NCBI GenBank assembly: GCA_012976225.1
Contig: JAAVVG010000001.1
Coordinates: 1,240,001 to 1,304,000 of the forward strand
From: Golubevia sp. BC0850
Taxonomy: Eukaryota; Basidiomycota; Exobasidiomycetes; Golubeviales; Golubeviaceae
Reading direction: 5' to 3'
Length of the DNA: 64,000 bases
Shown: positions 1-11,900 of the stretch, piece after piece
How the letters are laid out: every line of letters begins with the position of its first letter
How positions within the stretch are numbered: the stretch's first letter is position 1
Notes under the pieces: generated by a model
Databases searched by the model: none
Seen by the model: only the letters and a program-made list of their open reading frames with translations
Told to the model about the DNA's origin: nothing
Translations under genes and position numbers: made by a program

Positions 1-1158
1 TTAATATTGATTGCTCTGGAGGCTCAATCTCGGAAGAGACAACGTCATCTGCTACAAAACTGAGATAGAGTCGTTCGAGTTGACTGGTGAATGACGAAAG
101 ATTTCGGTAGGAGTTGGTAATCTTAGTGTCGCCTGGCTTGTTTGGGATCCTGACTTCTAATGTTAATTTTAGATCCCTCAATTTCGAGTTGCTCTTGGGC
201 TCCGAAACTCCAGAATGTTCTTGAAGGAACTTGACTCCTCCTTCATCTAGATACCCATACAACTCGAACGTGATAACGTGCGGAAGAAAAACTATTAACC
301 ATACACTGTTTTGACAAGATGAAGTAGCCTTTCCGTTCATATTTCCTTGCCCCATGGACAACTCTGTGAGAAACGGAGAGCCTAAACCTGCCAAAGGAAT
401 GGCTCCTCTTGCTGTGGTACTGACAACGAAAGGAAACATGCAGTCAATTCTATCTGTAGTTATACATCTGAGATTGGGACACTGATTGATAATGAAGGAT
501 CTAGCGGTCGAGCACATGTCCAAAGCAAGCCTCATCCCTCCCTTAGCTACTTGTCTCAGTCGTTCGTTGAGATGTTCTGACTCCCAAAACCTCCTCAAAC
601 CTCGAGCTATTTCCCATGAAGTAAACCTGTAGGGGAGTTCGTGCATCTTTTCCAAACAGGCTCTCATATCGTCCTTCTCAAGTCCAGCGTTATGTACCCA
701 CTGATAAAGCGGTGAAGAAGGTCACAGTTTCTACTTGCTCATCATGGCTTGCCATCATGTGTTTGGAAGTTCGGAACGGACTGTCTCGAAAAGTGAGATG
801 CTCAACGTACTCTCCAAGTCGGGTATGTTTAGCGAAGAGGTGGAGGGCTTCTGGAAGATCTTGAGTGTCGATCCGAAGATTCTTCACAGAGTGTCCCAAC
901 CACAACCTTCTGGATGACTTGTTCAGCGATGTGAGAGAGGAGAAAGTAGAGTCTCGGATCCTGGAAGAGGCAAACCAAATAGCGGAAAGAGAGTAGGAAA
1001 GAAAAGGACGAAAGTGATGGTCAGGACCACAGCCTCTTCTTTAAAAGGAAAATCCTTCTCTTCTGGAGTAGACTTATCCATGCGTACCTGATTTCTTCGC
1101 GGATTTGCATTGTACCCCGATGTCGGTGATCCTGAGAAGGCTGAGAGTCTATCGTCAT
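1..1158 (-). CDS. F-box/LRR-like hypothetical protein, C-terminus beyond the window
   Basis: Three exons are inferred on the minus strand: about 1158-1088, 960-735 and 700-1, and the last runs open through the window edge. Intron 961-1087 has a GTACGC donor and a TTCCAG acceptor. The second intron is drawn as 701-734, only 34 nt, although acceptors giving 58-61 nt introns in the same frame also exist. The protein reads like a fungal F-box/LRR-type protein: short leucine-spaced segments such as SVKNLRIDT, YVEHLTFRD and CPNLRCITT. I cannot see an unambiguous F-box. An in-frame stretch upstream of the chosen start, PFDVSLRIADH, could be its remnant or an earlier exon, so the start is uncertain (an internal ATG also lies at 1110). 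Substrate and role are unknown; F-box proteins usually recruit targets to SCF ubiquitin ligases. Confidence 0.55.
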
Positions 1159-2164
1159 CGTTCCAATCGGCAATTTTCCTTCAGCCCAATGATGAGTGTG
1201 ATCTGCGATCCTAAGAGAGACATCGAATGGAAGGAATCTGGTCTATAGACTTTCTACTTGCCTCTGAGCTCAAGAAAGACCCAGAGAATGGTCGGTAGAG
1301 GGAATGAGAGGGGAGGGGGAGGAGGACGAAGAAGATGAAGTCAGAGACTGATAGGCCCGGAGCTCGGAATCAGCAGTTGATGGCTGGATCTATCGAGTTC
1401 ATCCAGATATTCGGATCTCGAAGAGATGTAGTGGCATGAGCGAGTCTGTCGCCAGACGTTATCTCGTGTAAGCGTATCGAGAAGGGACTGAAAGTGGAGT
1501 AGGTATTGCCCAGCCTCCACAGAGACAGGCAGACACTGGATGGAATCCTATCCCTCAAAGTACAAGATTCTCACCCACGAGTGCCTTTTGTTGAAGTTCT
1601 CCGATTCGATGCAGATGAGCGATCGCATGGAGAAGAGCTGGTTCCGTGCCCTCTACTTTTAGTTGAATCGAAATACGCATCCGCGATCCGTATTGTGGAT
1701 GCATGACCGATACCTGTAGGAAGCTTGCAGGGGAAGCTCCAAGTAGTACAGGAAAAGGAAGGCTGGAAGAAGAAGAAGGAGCCCGATGGGGAGTCGCTGA
1801 GCATGGCAAGCGCTGGAGGTTCAGACGATTCTCAACTGGTTCCATCGAAAGGGAACTCTACTCACCTTTCCAGTCTGAAGAAACAGAAACAGAAAGACGG
1901 AAAGACTGCAAGACAAGAACCGACTACGACTCTGAGGCTCTCGGCGCTCTCTTTGAGGCTCTGAGCTATTGTCGCTCGACTTATCGGATTCTGAAGTGCT
2001 CTTTTCCTAGCCAGCTAAACCTGATATCTATGAATTTGAGAATTATAGCATATTGTTTGGAAAGAAGGGGAAAGAAAGTGTGACCTCCACTGCGCTCGCC
2101 TGGTTGTGGCACAGCATTTTGAGAATTCTTGAAGTCTCTTTCTCTCCTCCAACAACCAACCATC
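1159..2164. other. Intergenic region, divergent promoters of the F-box-like gene and the DnaJ gene
   Basis: Several short overlapping ORFs occur on both strands but none has a recognisable domain or consistent splice structure. Minus-strand segments near 1370-1850 might include 5' exons of the F-box-like gene, but I could not connect them in frame. The sequence just before 2165 is pyrimidine-rich, as expected for a fungal 5' leader. Confidence 0.4.
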
Positions 2165-4274
2165 ATGACAGACGCAGCACCATCCGAACCAATTCAAGCC
2201 AGAGATATCAGCAGAGATGGTCAAAAGATCGCTGATATGGAATACTACGATCTATTGAACTGTAGAGGTGATGCTTCTGGTCAGTATAGCCAACAACAGC
2301 TGGTAGCATTCAGTGAACCTCACCCATCTCATCTCTCTCACTGAACTCCCTCTCTCTTTCTCTCACAGACCTTGAACTGAAGAAAGGTTATCGTAAGCAA
2401 GCATTATCCAAGCATCCAGATCGTGGTGGAGATGCTGAAGAGTTCAAGATGGTAGGAGAAGCCTACAGAGTTCTATCAGACAGCAACCTAAGAGCTGATT
2501 ATGACAAGCATGGAAAGAAGTGAGTTCTCTTCTATTCTCCTTCCATTCATGATATAACTACTGATCATGTCTTCTCTCCTTGTAACAGGAAACCAACCGA
2601 CGAAGTAGGAGGTTAGTGGAAAGTTCACCATCCTTCAACTCTCCTCTCCCTCTTTACTAACTCTCCTGACTCTCCCCTTCATACCTGATTGCTTTACACA
2701 GTCAAAGAAGCTACTGAAATGTTCGGACAGCTCTTCGGAGGAGAGCGTTTCACAGATTACATCGGAGAAGTTTCCCTACTCAGAGATTTCGGAAAAGCTT
2801 CAGAAATCATGATGACTGAAGAAGAGAAGGAAGAAATGGAAAAGGCTATGAAAGAGAGTTCTCAAGCTGCCAATCCTCAAGCTGCTCCAGGGTCAGTCGA
2901 AGCTGAAAAGAAGGAAACCGATTCAACTGCCACTCCCACTCCAGCTGGTGCTCCAGTTGGTGCTACTGCTCCTGTTGATGCTTCTTCTTCTGGGAAAGCA
3001 GGAGTCGAGAAATCAGATTCTCATGTGGCTCTGAATTCGGAATCTCCAGCTGACAAGGCTAAGAAAGAGAAGGCTGGTAGAGCTAAGATGACTCCTGAAC
3101 AGAGAGCTAAGTTGGAAGCTTTCGAGAAAGAGAAGGAAGAAGCTGAGACCAAGAGAGTGGAAGATTTGACTAGGAAGTTGAAGGAGAGGATTAGACCTTT
3201 TGTTGAGGTGAGTAGGGGAACAGCATTGAGAGGAAGGCGGAGGAAGAGACAGGGGGGAGAGGGAATGAAGGATAGCTGATTGCAAGGAAACAGAGTACAG
3301 CACTTGTTTGAGAATCAACTTGGGTTAGTCGAGTTGAACTCAGAACGAAAGAGAAAAGACGACTCCCACACAGCAACCTCCACCGGATCTGAATTCCCTC
3401 CCCCCCCCCCCTCCTCTTCCCTCAGTCCAAGAACCCAGGCGACAAAGACGATCCAGAAACTCAACTTTTCGAACGCAAGATGAGAGAAGAAGCTGAAGAT
3501 CTCAAGATGGAATCTTTCGGTGTAGAACTCTTGAACGTGATTGGAAACGTCTATCTAACAAAATCAACTACTTGGATCAAAACCAATCGAAACAACTTCT
3601 TGGGACTTTCAGGATTCTTCTCTCGTTTGAAGGAAAAGACAGGAATGGTCAAGGAAACTTGGAGCTTGTTGGGAAGTGCTATCAATGTCCAAATGAGCAT
3701 GGAGGATATGCAGAAAAGACAGGAAAAGGGAGATATTGACGAGGAGGAATTGAAACAGATGGAAATGGATATGAGTGGGAAGGTGAGTCAATGCTACGAT
3801 TCTTTATAATCCCAATCAATAGTCGTGGAATTCTTGAGCATGTGTTTCCGTAATTCTTCTCGATTGCCTCCTGTCATTCTTGTCTGACATTTCTATCTCA
3901 CGTCTTCTTCCTCCTCCTCCCTCAATTTCCTCTCCTCCCTTTTCGTCTATCCATCCGAACCATTGTCCTCGCCTCTATAGATGCTCCTAGCAACCTGGCG
4001 TGGAACTCGTTGGGAAGTAACTGGAGTTTTACGAAAGGTTTGTGAAAAAGTCCTTAATGAGAAAGGAGTCTCAGATCAAGTTTTGCTCAACAGAGCCAGA
4101 GCTTTGGCCTTCTTAGGAACTATTTACAAGCAAGTTAAAGCTGATGAAAGTGATGATGAGAGAAGAGAATTGGAAAGATTAGTAGCTGAAGCTGCTCAGA
4201 AGAAGAACAAGAAGTCAAAGAAACACTCTCATGGAAAGGAAACCCCTCCAGTTGTCGAGAGTGCAAAGGCTTAG
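2165..4274 (+). CDS. DnaJ (Hsp40) co-chaperone of the Caj1/Djp1 family with C-terminal DnaJ-X domain
   Basis: Six exons, all phases consistent: 2165-2279, 2369-2519, 2589-2611 (23 nt), 2702-3207, 3426-3782 and 3981-4274, giving 481 aa. The J domain starts at about residue 26 (EYYDLLNC); helix II is followed by the diagnostic HPD (KHPDRGGD) at about residue 53 and ends with YRVLSD and DYDKHGKK. A Gly-containing linker with [12 protein letters not shown] leads into the DnaJ-X region ([34 protein letters not shown]), typical of yeast Caj1 and Djp1. The middle is a low-complexity Ala/Pro/Lys/Glu stretch and the C-terminus is Lys-rich. J proteins stimulate Hsp70 ATPase through HPD. Caj1/Djp1 members act in cytosolic folding and in peroxisomal or ER protein import, and which applies here cannot be read from sequence. 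Intron 4 contains a run of 12 C's in its acceptor tract. Confidence 0.92.
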
Positions 4275-4868
4275 GTTTGACTCTCCAGATAAGGGAAGAC
4301 CTTTGAGATTCAGCAATTACATTACAGGCTCATCTTCAAGCTTTTCAGCAGACATTTTCATTTTTGCTCTTCACAACTTCCAACTGCTTTCAATGTCTGC
4401 TTCCACAAATTTAGGCTCTTTCCAATACTTTCATCTTTTTTGCAATTTCCCGTTCAATCTCTCCGACGACTTTCTTCAAAAGACTATTCTTACTCAGGTC
4501 CTATTCCCTTTAATGATTCAGACACTCAACAAGACCCTTTCTATCCTTCTCATTCTGTTGGTCCAGTTTCTCCTACTGTTTTCTCCTCTTTTTGTCTCCC
4601 TCTAGGAACCTCGAGATAATTTTCGAACAGAAAGTCAACCTCTCTCTCGGTCTTCATCCACTTGTCTATAAATACAACCTCTTTTTTCCCTTTGAAATAT
4701 AGAAGCACAATTTCTCCTTTATTCTATAGATTTGTTTCTCTGCCTGCGTTCTTTGAGCTCGAATCGACGGGAGAACCATCAGCGCATCAGCATCAAGTCG
4801 CGCTCGAATACATACAAGTAGATCGATCGGTCTTGCACTCTTACTTCCTTCCGCCAACCACCATTTCG
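4275..4868. other. Intergenic region between the DnaJ gene and URI1
   Basis: No supported gene. The stretch holds the 3' end of the DnaJ transcript and, from about 4660, the promoter and leader of the next gene. It is pyrimidine-rich on the plus strand. An open frame continues upstream of the chosen start at 4869 but has no family resemblance. Confidence 0.5.
4666..4674 (+). promoter_or_regulatory. Candidate TATA box of the URI1-like gene
   Basis: The sequence CTATAAATA lies about 195 nt upstream of the predicted start codon at 4869 and is followed by a pyrimidine-rich leader. This is a perfect TATA-type match, but its distance to the transcription start is unknown. Confidence 0.4.
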
Positions 4869-7800
4869 ATGGAACCTTCAACAGCAACAGAGACAGCACG
4901 GGAACTGCTAACAGCTTTCAGGTCTCTTAAGCCAAGCTCTGATCAAGAACCTCTAGTAGTCCTCAAACAGAAGTTGGACAAGGCTGAGTCGGATCTGAAA
5001 GTTTTGGACGTGAAGTTGGATCAGCTAGAAAAGTTGAGAAAAGGAGACAAAGTCAACGTGAGTGCTGATGGGTTGCGGATTAGGGAGACCGGGAAGAATA
5101 AAGATTAATCTCGATCTCTCTAGGCGAAACTTTGATAGGACGGAGAAGGATCAAAAGGCAGACAGAATGGAAGATTGATTCTTAGCAACTTGAATTCCTC
5201 TGCAATCAGGTTCCATTCGCCACTGGCTCTCTTGCGTTCATCCCAGCAAGCCTGGAAAAGAATTCAGAGTTATCCAATGAGAAGATCGGAGCTTCCGTAC
5301 TAAGGACGATGGAATCGTTGAGCAAGAGGAGGAAAGGTGAGTCAGAGCAACTCAGAGAGGTCCGTCTTTTCCTTCCTCTTACATCTCCTTTCATCCTTCG
5401 TCGACTTCTTTCAATCTAGTATTGGAAAGTCTCATCAACACTATAAGATCTCAAGCTTTGGTGCAGGCTGGAAGCGTCGTGCAGGACAAGCTTAGGGGAG
5501 CCTCACACGCAGAAGGTGGGATGGTGCTCAATGAAGATCATCAGGTCAGTACTTTGTCATTCATCGAAACAAGTACCTCTTCCAATCAAACTCAACGACC
5601 TCTTCTCGATCTATTCTACAGATTTTAAACGAAGAGGGCCTCCCTTTCTTCGAGCCTGTGGAAAGAATCCCTGACTCTCCTCCACTCGCTGCGTCCAAAC
5701 TTCCTTCGACCTCAACCTCAAGCAAGAGAGTCCCAGGATCTGTCCTTCCTTTCGCGAGGACTCCGGAAGAAAGATCTCGATCGAAGGAGGAAAGGAAGAA
5801 ATGGATGGACGAGATCTTCGGGAAATACGAAAAGGAGGAAGAAGAAGGAGTCGGGCAGGAAGAGGAGGAGGAACAGGAAACCGAAGCTCAAGACGAAGAG
5901 GACGATCAAGAAGAAGTTCGAGAAGATCAAGATGAAGTAGACAACGATGCGCCACAGGTAACATCAGTGATCCACGTTCCAAGGAAGGATGCCGTTCGAA
6001 CTCCTTCTCCTCCAGACTCTCCCAGACCCAATCTCAACAGAGTGGTCTCTTCGGAGCGGCCGCCACCAAGTAAATCATCCCTCAAGGTCACCAATACTCC
6101 TCCTCAGATTCGACCAAACCTCGGACGTGGATTCTTATGCCTGAATCCAAGCAGTCCAGCTGCCGAATTCACTTCCAATCCGATAGAATCGCATTTCGAG
6201 AAGAAAGGAAATCTCTGGGGAGTCAAGGAAAGAGAAGAAGAGGAAGAAAGAATGAGTCGAAGCGTCGAGCTTCCGAACGCCAAGGATGGAAAGAAGAAAA
6301 AGAAGGCTGTCAGAATTCAGAGTCCTGAAGCCAGAAGAGGCGAGCCGGTGGTGGAAAGCGAAGGAGAATTCGAAAGTACCTCAAAGAAAATGGCTTCATC
6401 TTCACTCAAGAACAAGCCCTCCCAATTGGATGATCTAGCATTGGAGCTATCTCAAATTCAATCTCAGCACCAGAACGATTCTTCAGTTCAAGAGAAGCCA
6501 AGAGTTCCAAGAGAGAAAGCAGATGAGGGAGTCGAAGACGAAGCTGCCCAGATCGTCCAGCTCTTAGGTGTAGATGTGGTTAGAGATCTAGCAGGACTTT
6601 CTTCAATTCCAGGGGAACAGCCATTAGCTGTGGAAGCTCCTCTTCCTCCGCCTTCGACTTCTCAAGGTCCTAAGAAGCCCGCAGTTGGACGAGACGTCAT
6701 GGAGAGGACGCCTAGCAGTCAGCGCACTCCCATTCCAGTAGTCAAACCCCAACATAGAAGCAGTGCCTTCAAGCGTGGGTTCCTCAACAAGCCTCCAGCC
6801 GCAACTGCTGCTGTCGCCAATCCTTCCCCTCTCAAAGAAAGCGTCACAGCGCCTTCCCCGATCTCCTCCCCTCAAGGCGCTTCCTCTTCGCCTCTGCCAG
6901 AAGTACCTGCAGCCCCTCAGATCTCTCTTGGAATGTCTGCCCTAGACAGAGCTTCAAAATCCGACGAATCTCTGGAGAAGCAGAGAAGCAGACAAGGCCT
7001 TCCTCCCGCTGTCCCTCACGCAAGACCATCAAAGGCTTTTGCAGAGAAGATGGAAGCCAAACGCAAGGCCGCTCAAGACGGAGTCGAGATCCAGGAATCT
7101 AAGAACTCGGACGATGGAAATGGAGCTGCAGAGATCTTGGCGAGACCTTCTGGAGAAGAGGATGAGCCAGAAGAGGGCAGGGTCAGGTTCGCAGCAACTT
7201 CATCTGACCCCTCTTCGATCCCTGCAAGCCAGAAGGGAAAAGGAAGAGAGATCTTTTATTCTGCTACTCCGACGACGAATCAACATTTACAAGAGGATGA
7301 CGACGACGAGCAAGAAGAAGATGACTTCTCACTGAGGGAAGGGGAAAGCGATTCAGACGACGTCGATGAGCAACAATTCCGACAACTCAATAGGAGCGGT
7401 CTATCGGATGAGGAGTTTGATGAAGACTTCGATATCGACGACGACGATGATGATGACGACGATGATGATGGATGGAACTCGGATGACATTGCTTCACTTC
7501 AACCCTCCTTTGACGCTTTGGCTGATGATTTCGATGATGCTGAATTGGCTAGAGAATACATCTTGATGAAGAGTCAATGGCAGAAGAATTCAAATGGCTT
7601 GGTGGAAAGGATGATGGGACAGCAAGGAGATGATGACGAGGTAGACGAGGACGAGGACGAGTTAGTGAGTGTCTATCTTTCCAAAGCAAAAGCGAAGGGA
7701 TTTCTCGGCTGACCTGTCGTCTCTTGATATTTTCTCCAGAACATCCCATTGCCTGCAGATGCTTCCGTTCCAGACCAAAACCTTCGAACTAGTACCAATG

Positions 7801-8501
7801 CTCCAAAACTCTCTCGATTCAAATCAGAGACATTGGCTAGAGAAGCAACTTCGTCTTCAACCTCAACCTCAAATGCTCGCAATCCACATGATAGCTTCCT
7901 GCTGAGCGCTCGAAGTAGAGCTGGAGGGACTGGAATCAGAGTAGCCAACAGTGCGGAAGACCGAGAAGCGGAAGCAGATCAGGCGGGTCACGAATTAGCT
8001 CATCTCTTGATGAACGCTCAGAATGCTGGTCCCTCTGGTTCTCCCTCTTCTTCTCTTCAAAACGGAAATGAGCATGTCGTTCCTCAAGAAGCAACTATGC
8101 CACGTCCAGCTATGGTGATTCCCTCTCTGCCCCCGATCCGATTCCCAGCAAGGGATTTCAATCGAGAGGATGAGTTCAAGGGAGCGGTAGTCTTGGATGA
8201 AAGCGACGAAGAAGAGTCTAGAGAAGACGAGAGGCTTCAACAGATCATGAAGGAAAGAATCGAGGTCAGAGATAGGAGAGAAAACAGGAAGAGAATGGGA
8301 ATCGAAGAGAAGAATAAGGTGGAAGCTGCCAATGGAAATGTTCCTCCAGAAGTCAAGACCAAGATTGGTACACTTTTTGGGTCCATCGTTGAGAAGGATT
8401 CAGGGAAGAATGCCCAGTCGAAATCTGCGTCCATCGAAACGCAACCTCAAAAGAACAAGGTTTCAAGGTTCATGTCGGCTAGAAGAGCAGGGGAGGACTA
8501 G
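4869..8501 (+). CDS. URI/Bud27-type unconventional prefoldin (RPB5 interactor)
   Basis: Five exons with consistent phases: 4869-5057, 5210-5336, 5420-5544, 5622-7664 and 7740-8501, giving 1080 aa. The first 150 residues form a prefoldin-alpha-like fold: an N-terminal coiled coil (LKQKLDKAESDLKVLDVKL), a short beta section (VPFATGSLAFIPASL) and a second helix ending near LNEEGLPFFEPVE. The rest is a very long, acidic, disordered region with Glu- and Asp-runs (about 11 consecutive Asp near 7435-7470). Short conserved boxes (GVEDEAAQIVQLLGVDVV, FGSIVEKDSG) resemble the fungal DUF3835-type tail. Yeast Bud27 and human URI bind the RNA polymerase subunit Rpb5 and help assemble polymerases in the cytoplasm. 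Assignment rests on the order prefoldin then long acidic tail plus the GLPFFEPVE motif. An alternative would be another prefoldin-like scaffold. Confidence 0.8.
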
Positions 8502-8936
8502 GGGACCAGTCTAATTTCTCGTTTGACAGCAAGCAGTGTACAGTAATAATACTTCTCTCAAATCTCATGCAAACATCAACAGTGTTGTTCTGAGGACGAA
8601 GGAAGCTAAAGCGCTCGGATTGAAACAGATGATGCTCTTCAAGAGGGACGGTGAGACAGCGAGCGACGTTTTAGAACAGCACTGGTAAATTTTAAAAACA
8701 GAGGAAGTAACAAAAGAACGATCGTTATGAAACAAATTTGAAAGGGAAAAAGTTGGAGATGAAAGGAAAGGGAAGGGAAGGAGCAAGAGGTTCTGGTTTT
8801 TTTTTTTTTTTTTTTTTTTTTTTTGTTCAATGATATTTCATAGGGTTCCTTCAAATTACATAGATTATTCCCACCGAGCCTTATTCCCCTTTCTAATCTG
8901 TCTTCTAGTCCGCCCATTCCCTGATTCCTGAATCCT
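8502..8936. other. Convergent intergenic region with a 28-nt T run
   Basis: This is the space between the converging URI1-like and clathrin genes, where both 3' UTRs and terminators should lie. It contains an uninterrupted T run at 8797-8824 and a purine-rich block just before it. No gene is supported. Confidence 0.5.
8797..8824. repeat. Poly-T homopolymer, 28 nt
   Basis: Twenty-eight consecutive T on the plus strand between two convergent genes. It could contribute to termination or polyadenylation of the plus-strand gene, or be a retroposed poly-A tail, but no duplicated target site or retrotransposon sequence is visible beside it. Confidence 0.85.
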
Positions 8937-11900
8937 CTAGAACATCCCACCGATCGGAGGCTGCATGAACATGCCTGTCGACTGGCCGTTCATTCCTGGA
9001 TAGCCGGTCTGCATTTGCATTTGCATTCTGAGAGGAGTTGAAGAAGTGAGAGGGGAACGAGAAAGTCAGACTCGACAGCTCTCTTCGAACTAGGCTAGAG
9101 GTTCTCCCTAAACTCACCCAGTCGCTCCGGAGGTGATTAATTTCGGTCCACCAAGTCCTCCCGGTCCAATGATCGGAGCATCTTCAAAGTAGAAGAGAGA
9201 GGTAAGACAAAGAAAAATCAGCGTTCTCGTCCACTTGTGACCCACCGTCTCTCTCTCGCTCTCTCTTGTCATATCTCCCTTGCTATTCAACTCACCTTCT
9301 TCTTCCTTTTCCTTGGCATTATCTTTAACAGCTCTTTCCTTGACTTCCTTCTCCAACTGTTTCAACCTAGCATGAGTATCCCTCATATTCTGAAGTTTGT
9401 AAGGCATAGTGAAATCATTAAGAGCATGCCTCCAACTCATTTCCTCCACAACATCAGGTCTAACCAAATCATAACAAGCGAAAAGGACAGCAGCGAAACA
9501 TTCCTTATTCCCAATATCGACGAAATAACTCAAGAGTTCTTCAGCGACTTCATATTCGTTTGAGATGGAGGCAGTTTGAATAGCATCCTTGAAAAGTTTG
9601 TCAGATTTAGAAAGAGCGATAGATTCGGTCCATCTCTGATTTTTCTTATAAAGATGAGCAGCTAATCTCCTAAATTCCAATAATTCATGTTTTTCTAACC
9701 TTGAAGCTAAAGAGATGGTATCGAAATTGTCAAACCCATCAATTGAAGCTCTAAGAGTTTCGAAATCTTCTTCTTCGATTAACAGGTCGTTGTAAGCATC
9801 GTTGACTGATTCGATGTTGTGATGTTGAACAGAGATTAAATAGCTCTTGATGAGAGGAACGTTGTCATTGTCTTGTCTCTTAAACATTCTGACGACTCTT
9901 CCATGATCGATACGAGCAGCCAAGACAGTCAGTAGATCAGTTAGAAGGAGTGGATGCTGTTCGAGGTAGAAGTTGAGAGCTCTGTAATAAATCTCAACGT
10001 TGGCAACCTTTGGTAGAATCGCCTTGAATTGATCGTGATCCCAAGCATCAGCTGCATGTTCCATGGTTGCTAGAGCTGCATTATCCATTTCATCGTACTT
10101 GGTGTAGAGATAGACCAGTTCGGACCAAAGATGAGAAGCTTCAGCGACCTTGATGAGTTGAGGTAAGTTACTTCTAGACCAATAAAGTTTGAGATGTTCC
10201 ATCATTCTCTCCGGTCTGTACTTTGCCAAAGCGATTCCAGTTTGAGTGAAGACTCCCATATGAGCTCTCTCTAAACCAAGAGCGGCTTCCAAAAGAGTGA
10301 GAAGTTCGTCGAAGAAACCGTCTGCTTCGTAAGCTCTGATCAGAGATGGAAGCTCCTCGGCGTGAGGGATGACTGCCAAACCTGCGATTTGAGCGAGCTT
10401 GAATTCACGCTTGCTCAAACAGGCAGCGTGAACCTGCTTCCAGACGCTGGTGTTACCGGCCTTGCGAGCGGCTTCGACAGCGGATTGGTAGTCTCCCAAG
10501 TAGACTAGAGTGGTAGCTAGACGAGCGTAGTTGGACACGCTAGTGAAGAGAAGCTTGGCAGCTTCATAGAGTTCGTCGTTGAAACACTTCTCTCCGACGC
10601 TGAGAATGTCGGCAACGTTGGTCACTAAGAGAAGGGCGGAGAGGCGAGAGAAAGAAGTCAGTATCGGCCTTGGATCGTGACTCGTGCTTTCTTCAGGAAC
10701 GACTGATCGTAACTCGTGGTTCCTTCAGGAACAACTCTTTCAAGAACACTCACTACCTAAGAACTCCTCCATGTCACCCAATCTGTTAGCCTTAGCCAAA
10801 CAGAAAGCATACTCGGTATCAATCATAGGTTCTCTGCTCTTCTTCCTAGCCATTTGAAGATAACGAATCAATTCTTCTTCCTTATCAGCTCTCTCAGCCA
10901 ATTCAATGACTTCAGCATAATTACTTGGATCTTCAGCTTTAACGTAAGAATCAATAGCGTCTTTGATTCTCAAACCATCCAATTGAGCTTTACCTAATCT
11001 AGACCAAATTTCAGGTTTATTCAATTTATTAGCGTATTGGAAACCTCTATCAATAGAAACGATATGTTCAACAATGACGTTCATAGCATCAGTATGTTGT
11101 TCAGCTTTAGAGAAAATCTTGAAAGCTTCTTCATATAAACCATGATCGATTGAGATTTTTGCAATCTCACCAACATCATAACCATTTAATCTTTCAATGT
11201 AATTCATCACTTTTCCTTTGTCAGTTCTGACAGCAGTCAACATCAAAAGGTTTTGAAGAGATCTGTTATCGCTAAAAGCTGAAGGTTCTAGAATAATTTT
11301 TTCTAACAGTTCGATTAACTCGTGAGGTAAATCTGCAGCCATGAAGGCTTTGACTGTTACTGAAACGTCATCTGGATTGGTAGATTCTGGAACTGCAGTT
11401 GAAGTGATTTGATCGACCAATTGTCTTCTATGAACGTTATCGGCTTGTAGAACAGTTGCCCAAAGATCCAATTGACGACGCATAACCAAATATCTAGCTT
11501 GATGCTTGAACATAGAATTGTCATTGGTAATCGAGATCAATTCTTCATCACAGAAACCTTTAGCATAAGCAATGTAAGCTAGATAAGGATCTCTCTTCTC
11601 ACAGTACTTTCCCACGACCTTCGGATCGTAAAGGTTGTTATCCTTCAAGAAAGCTTCTGGGTTGTTGTTTGAATCAATAGAGATCTTAGCCATAGCATTG
11701 TAAAGTGGTTGATCTTGAGAACCAGCTTCAATCTTAGATTGTAACCAAGGCATGATGAGTTTCAATCGATTTCTCTTCTCCACCTCGTCCACCAACTCAT
11801 CTACTGGAATTGGACCAGTAACCGAAGCCAAAAGATTCTTGATAACTCCTTCGTCACAGTCAACATCCAAAAGTCCACCGATAACTTGAGGAGTCCTAGA

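Noticed and set aside
1703-2083. 126-codon plus-strand ORF upstream of the DnaJ gene
   Set aside because: No family resemblance, low-complexity Arg/Glu content, and it overlaps other equally open frames on both strands.
8905-9117. 70-codon minus-strand ORF at the end of the clathrin gene
   Set aside because: It is a different frame across the last intron and exon of the clathrin heavy chain; the spliced frame gives the expected C-terminus.
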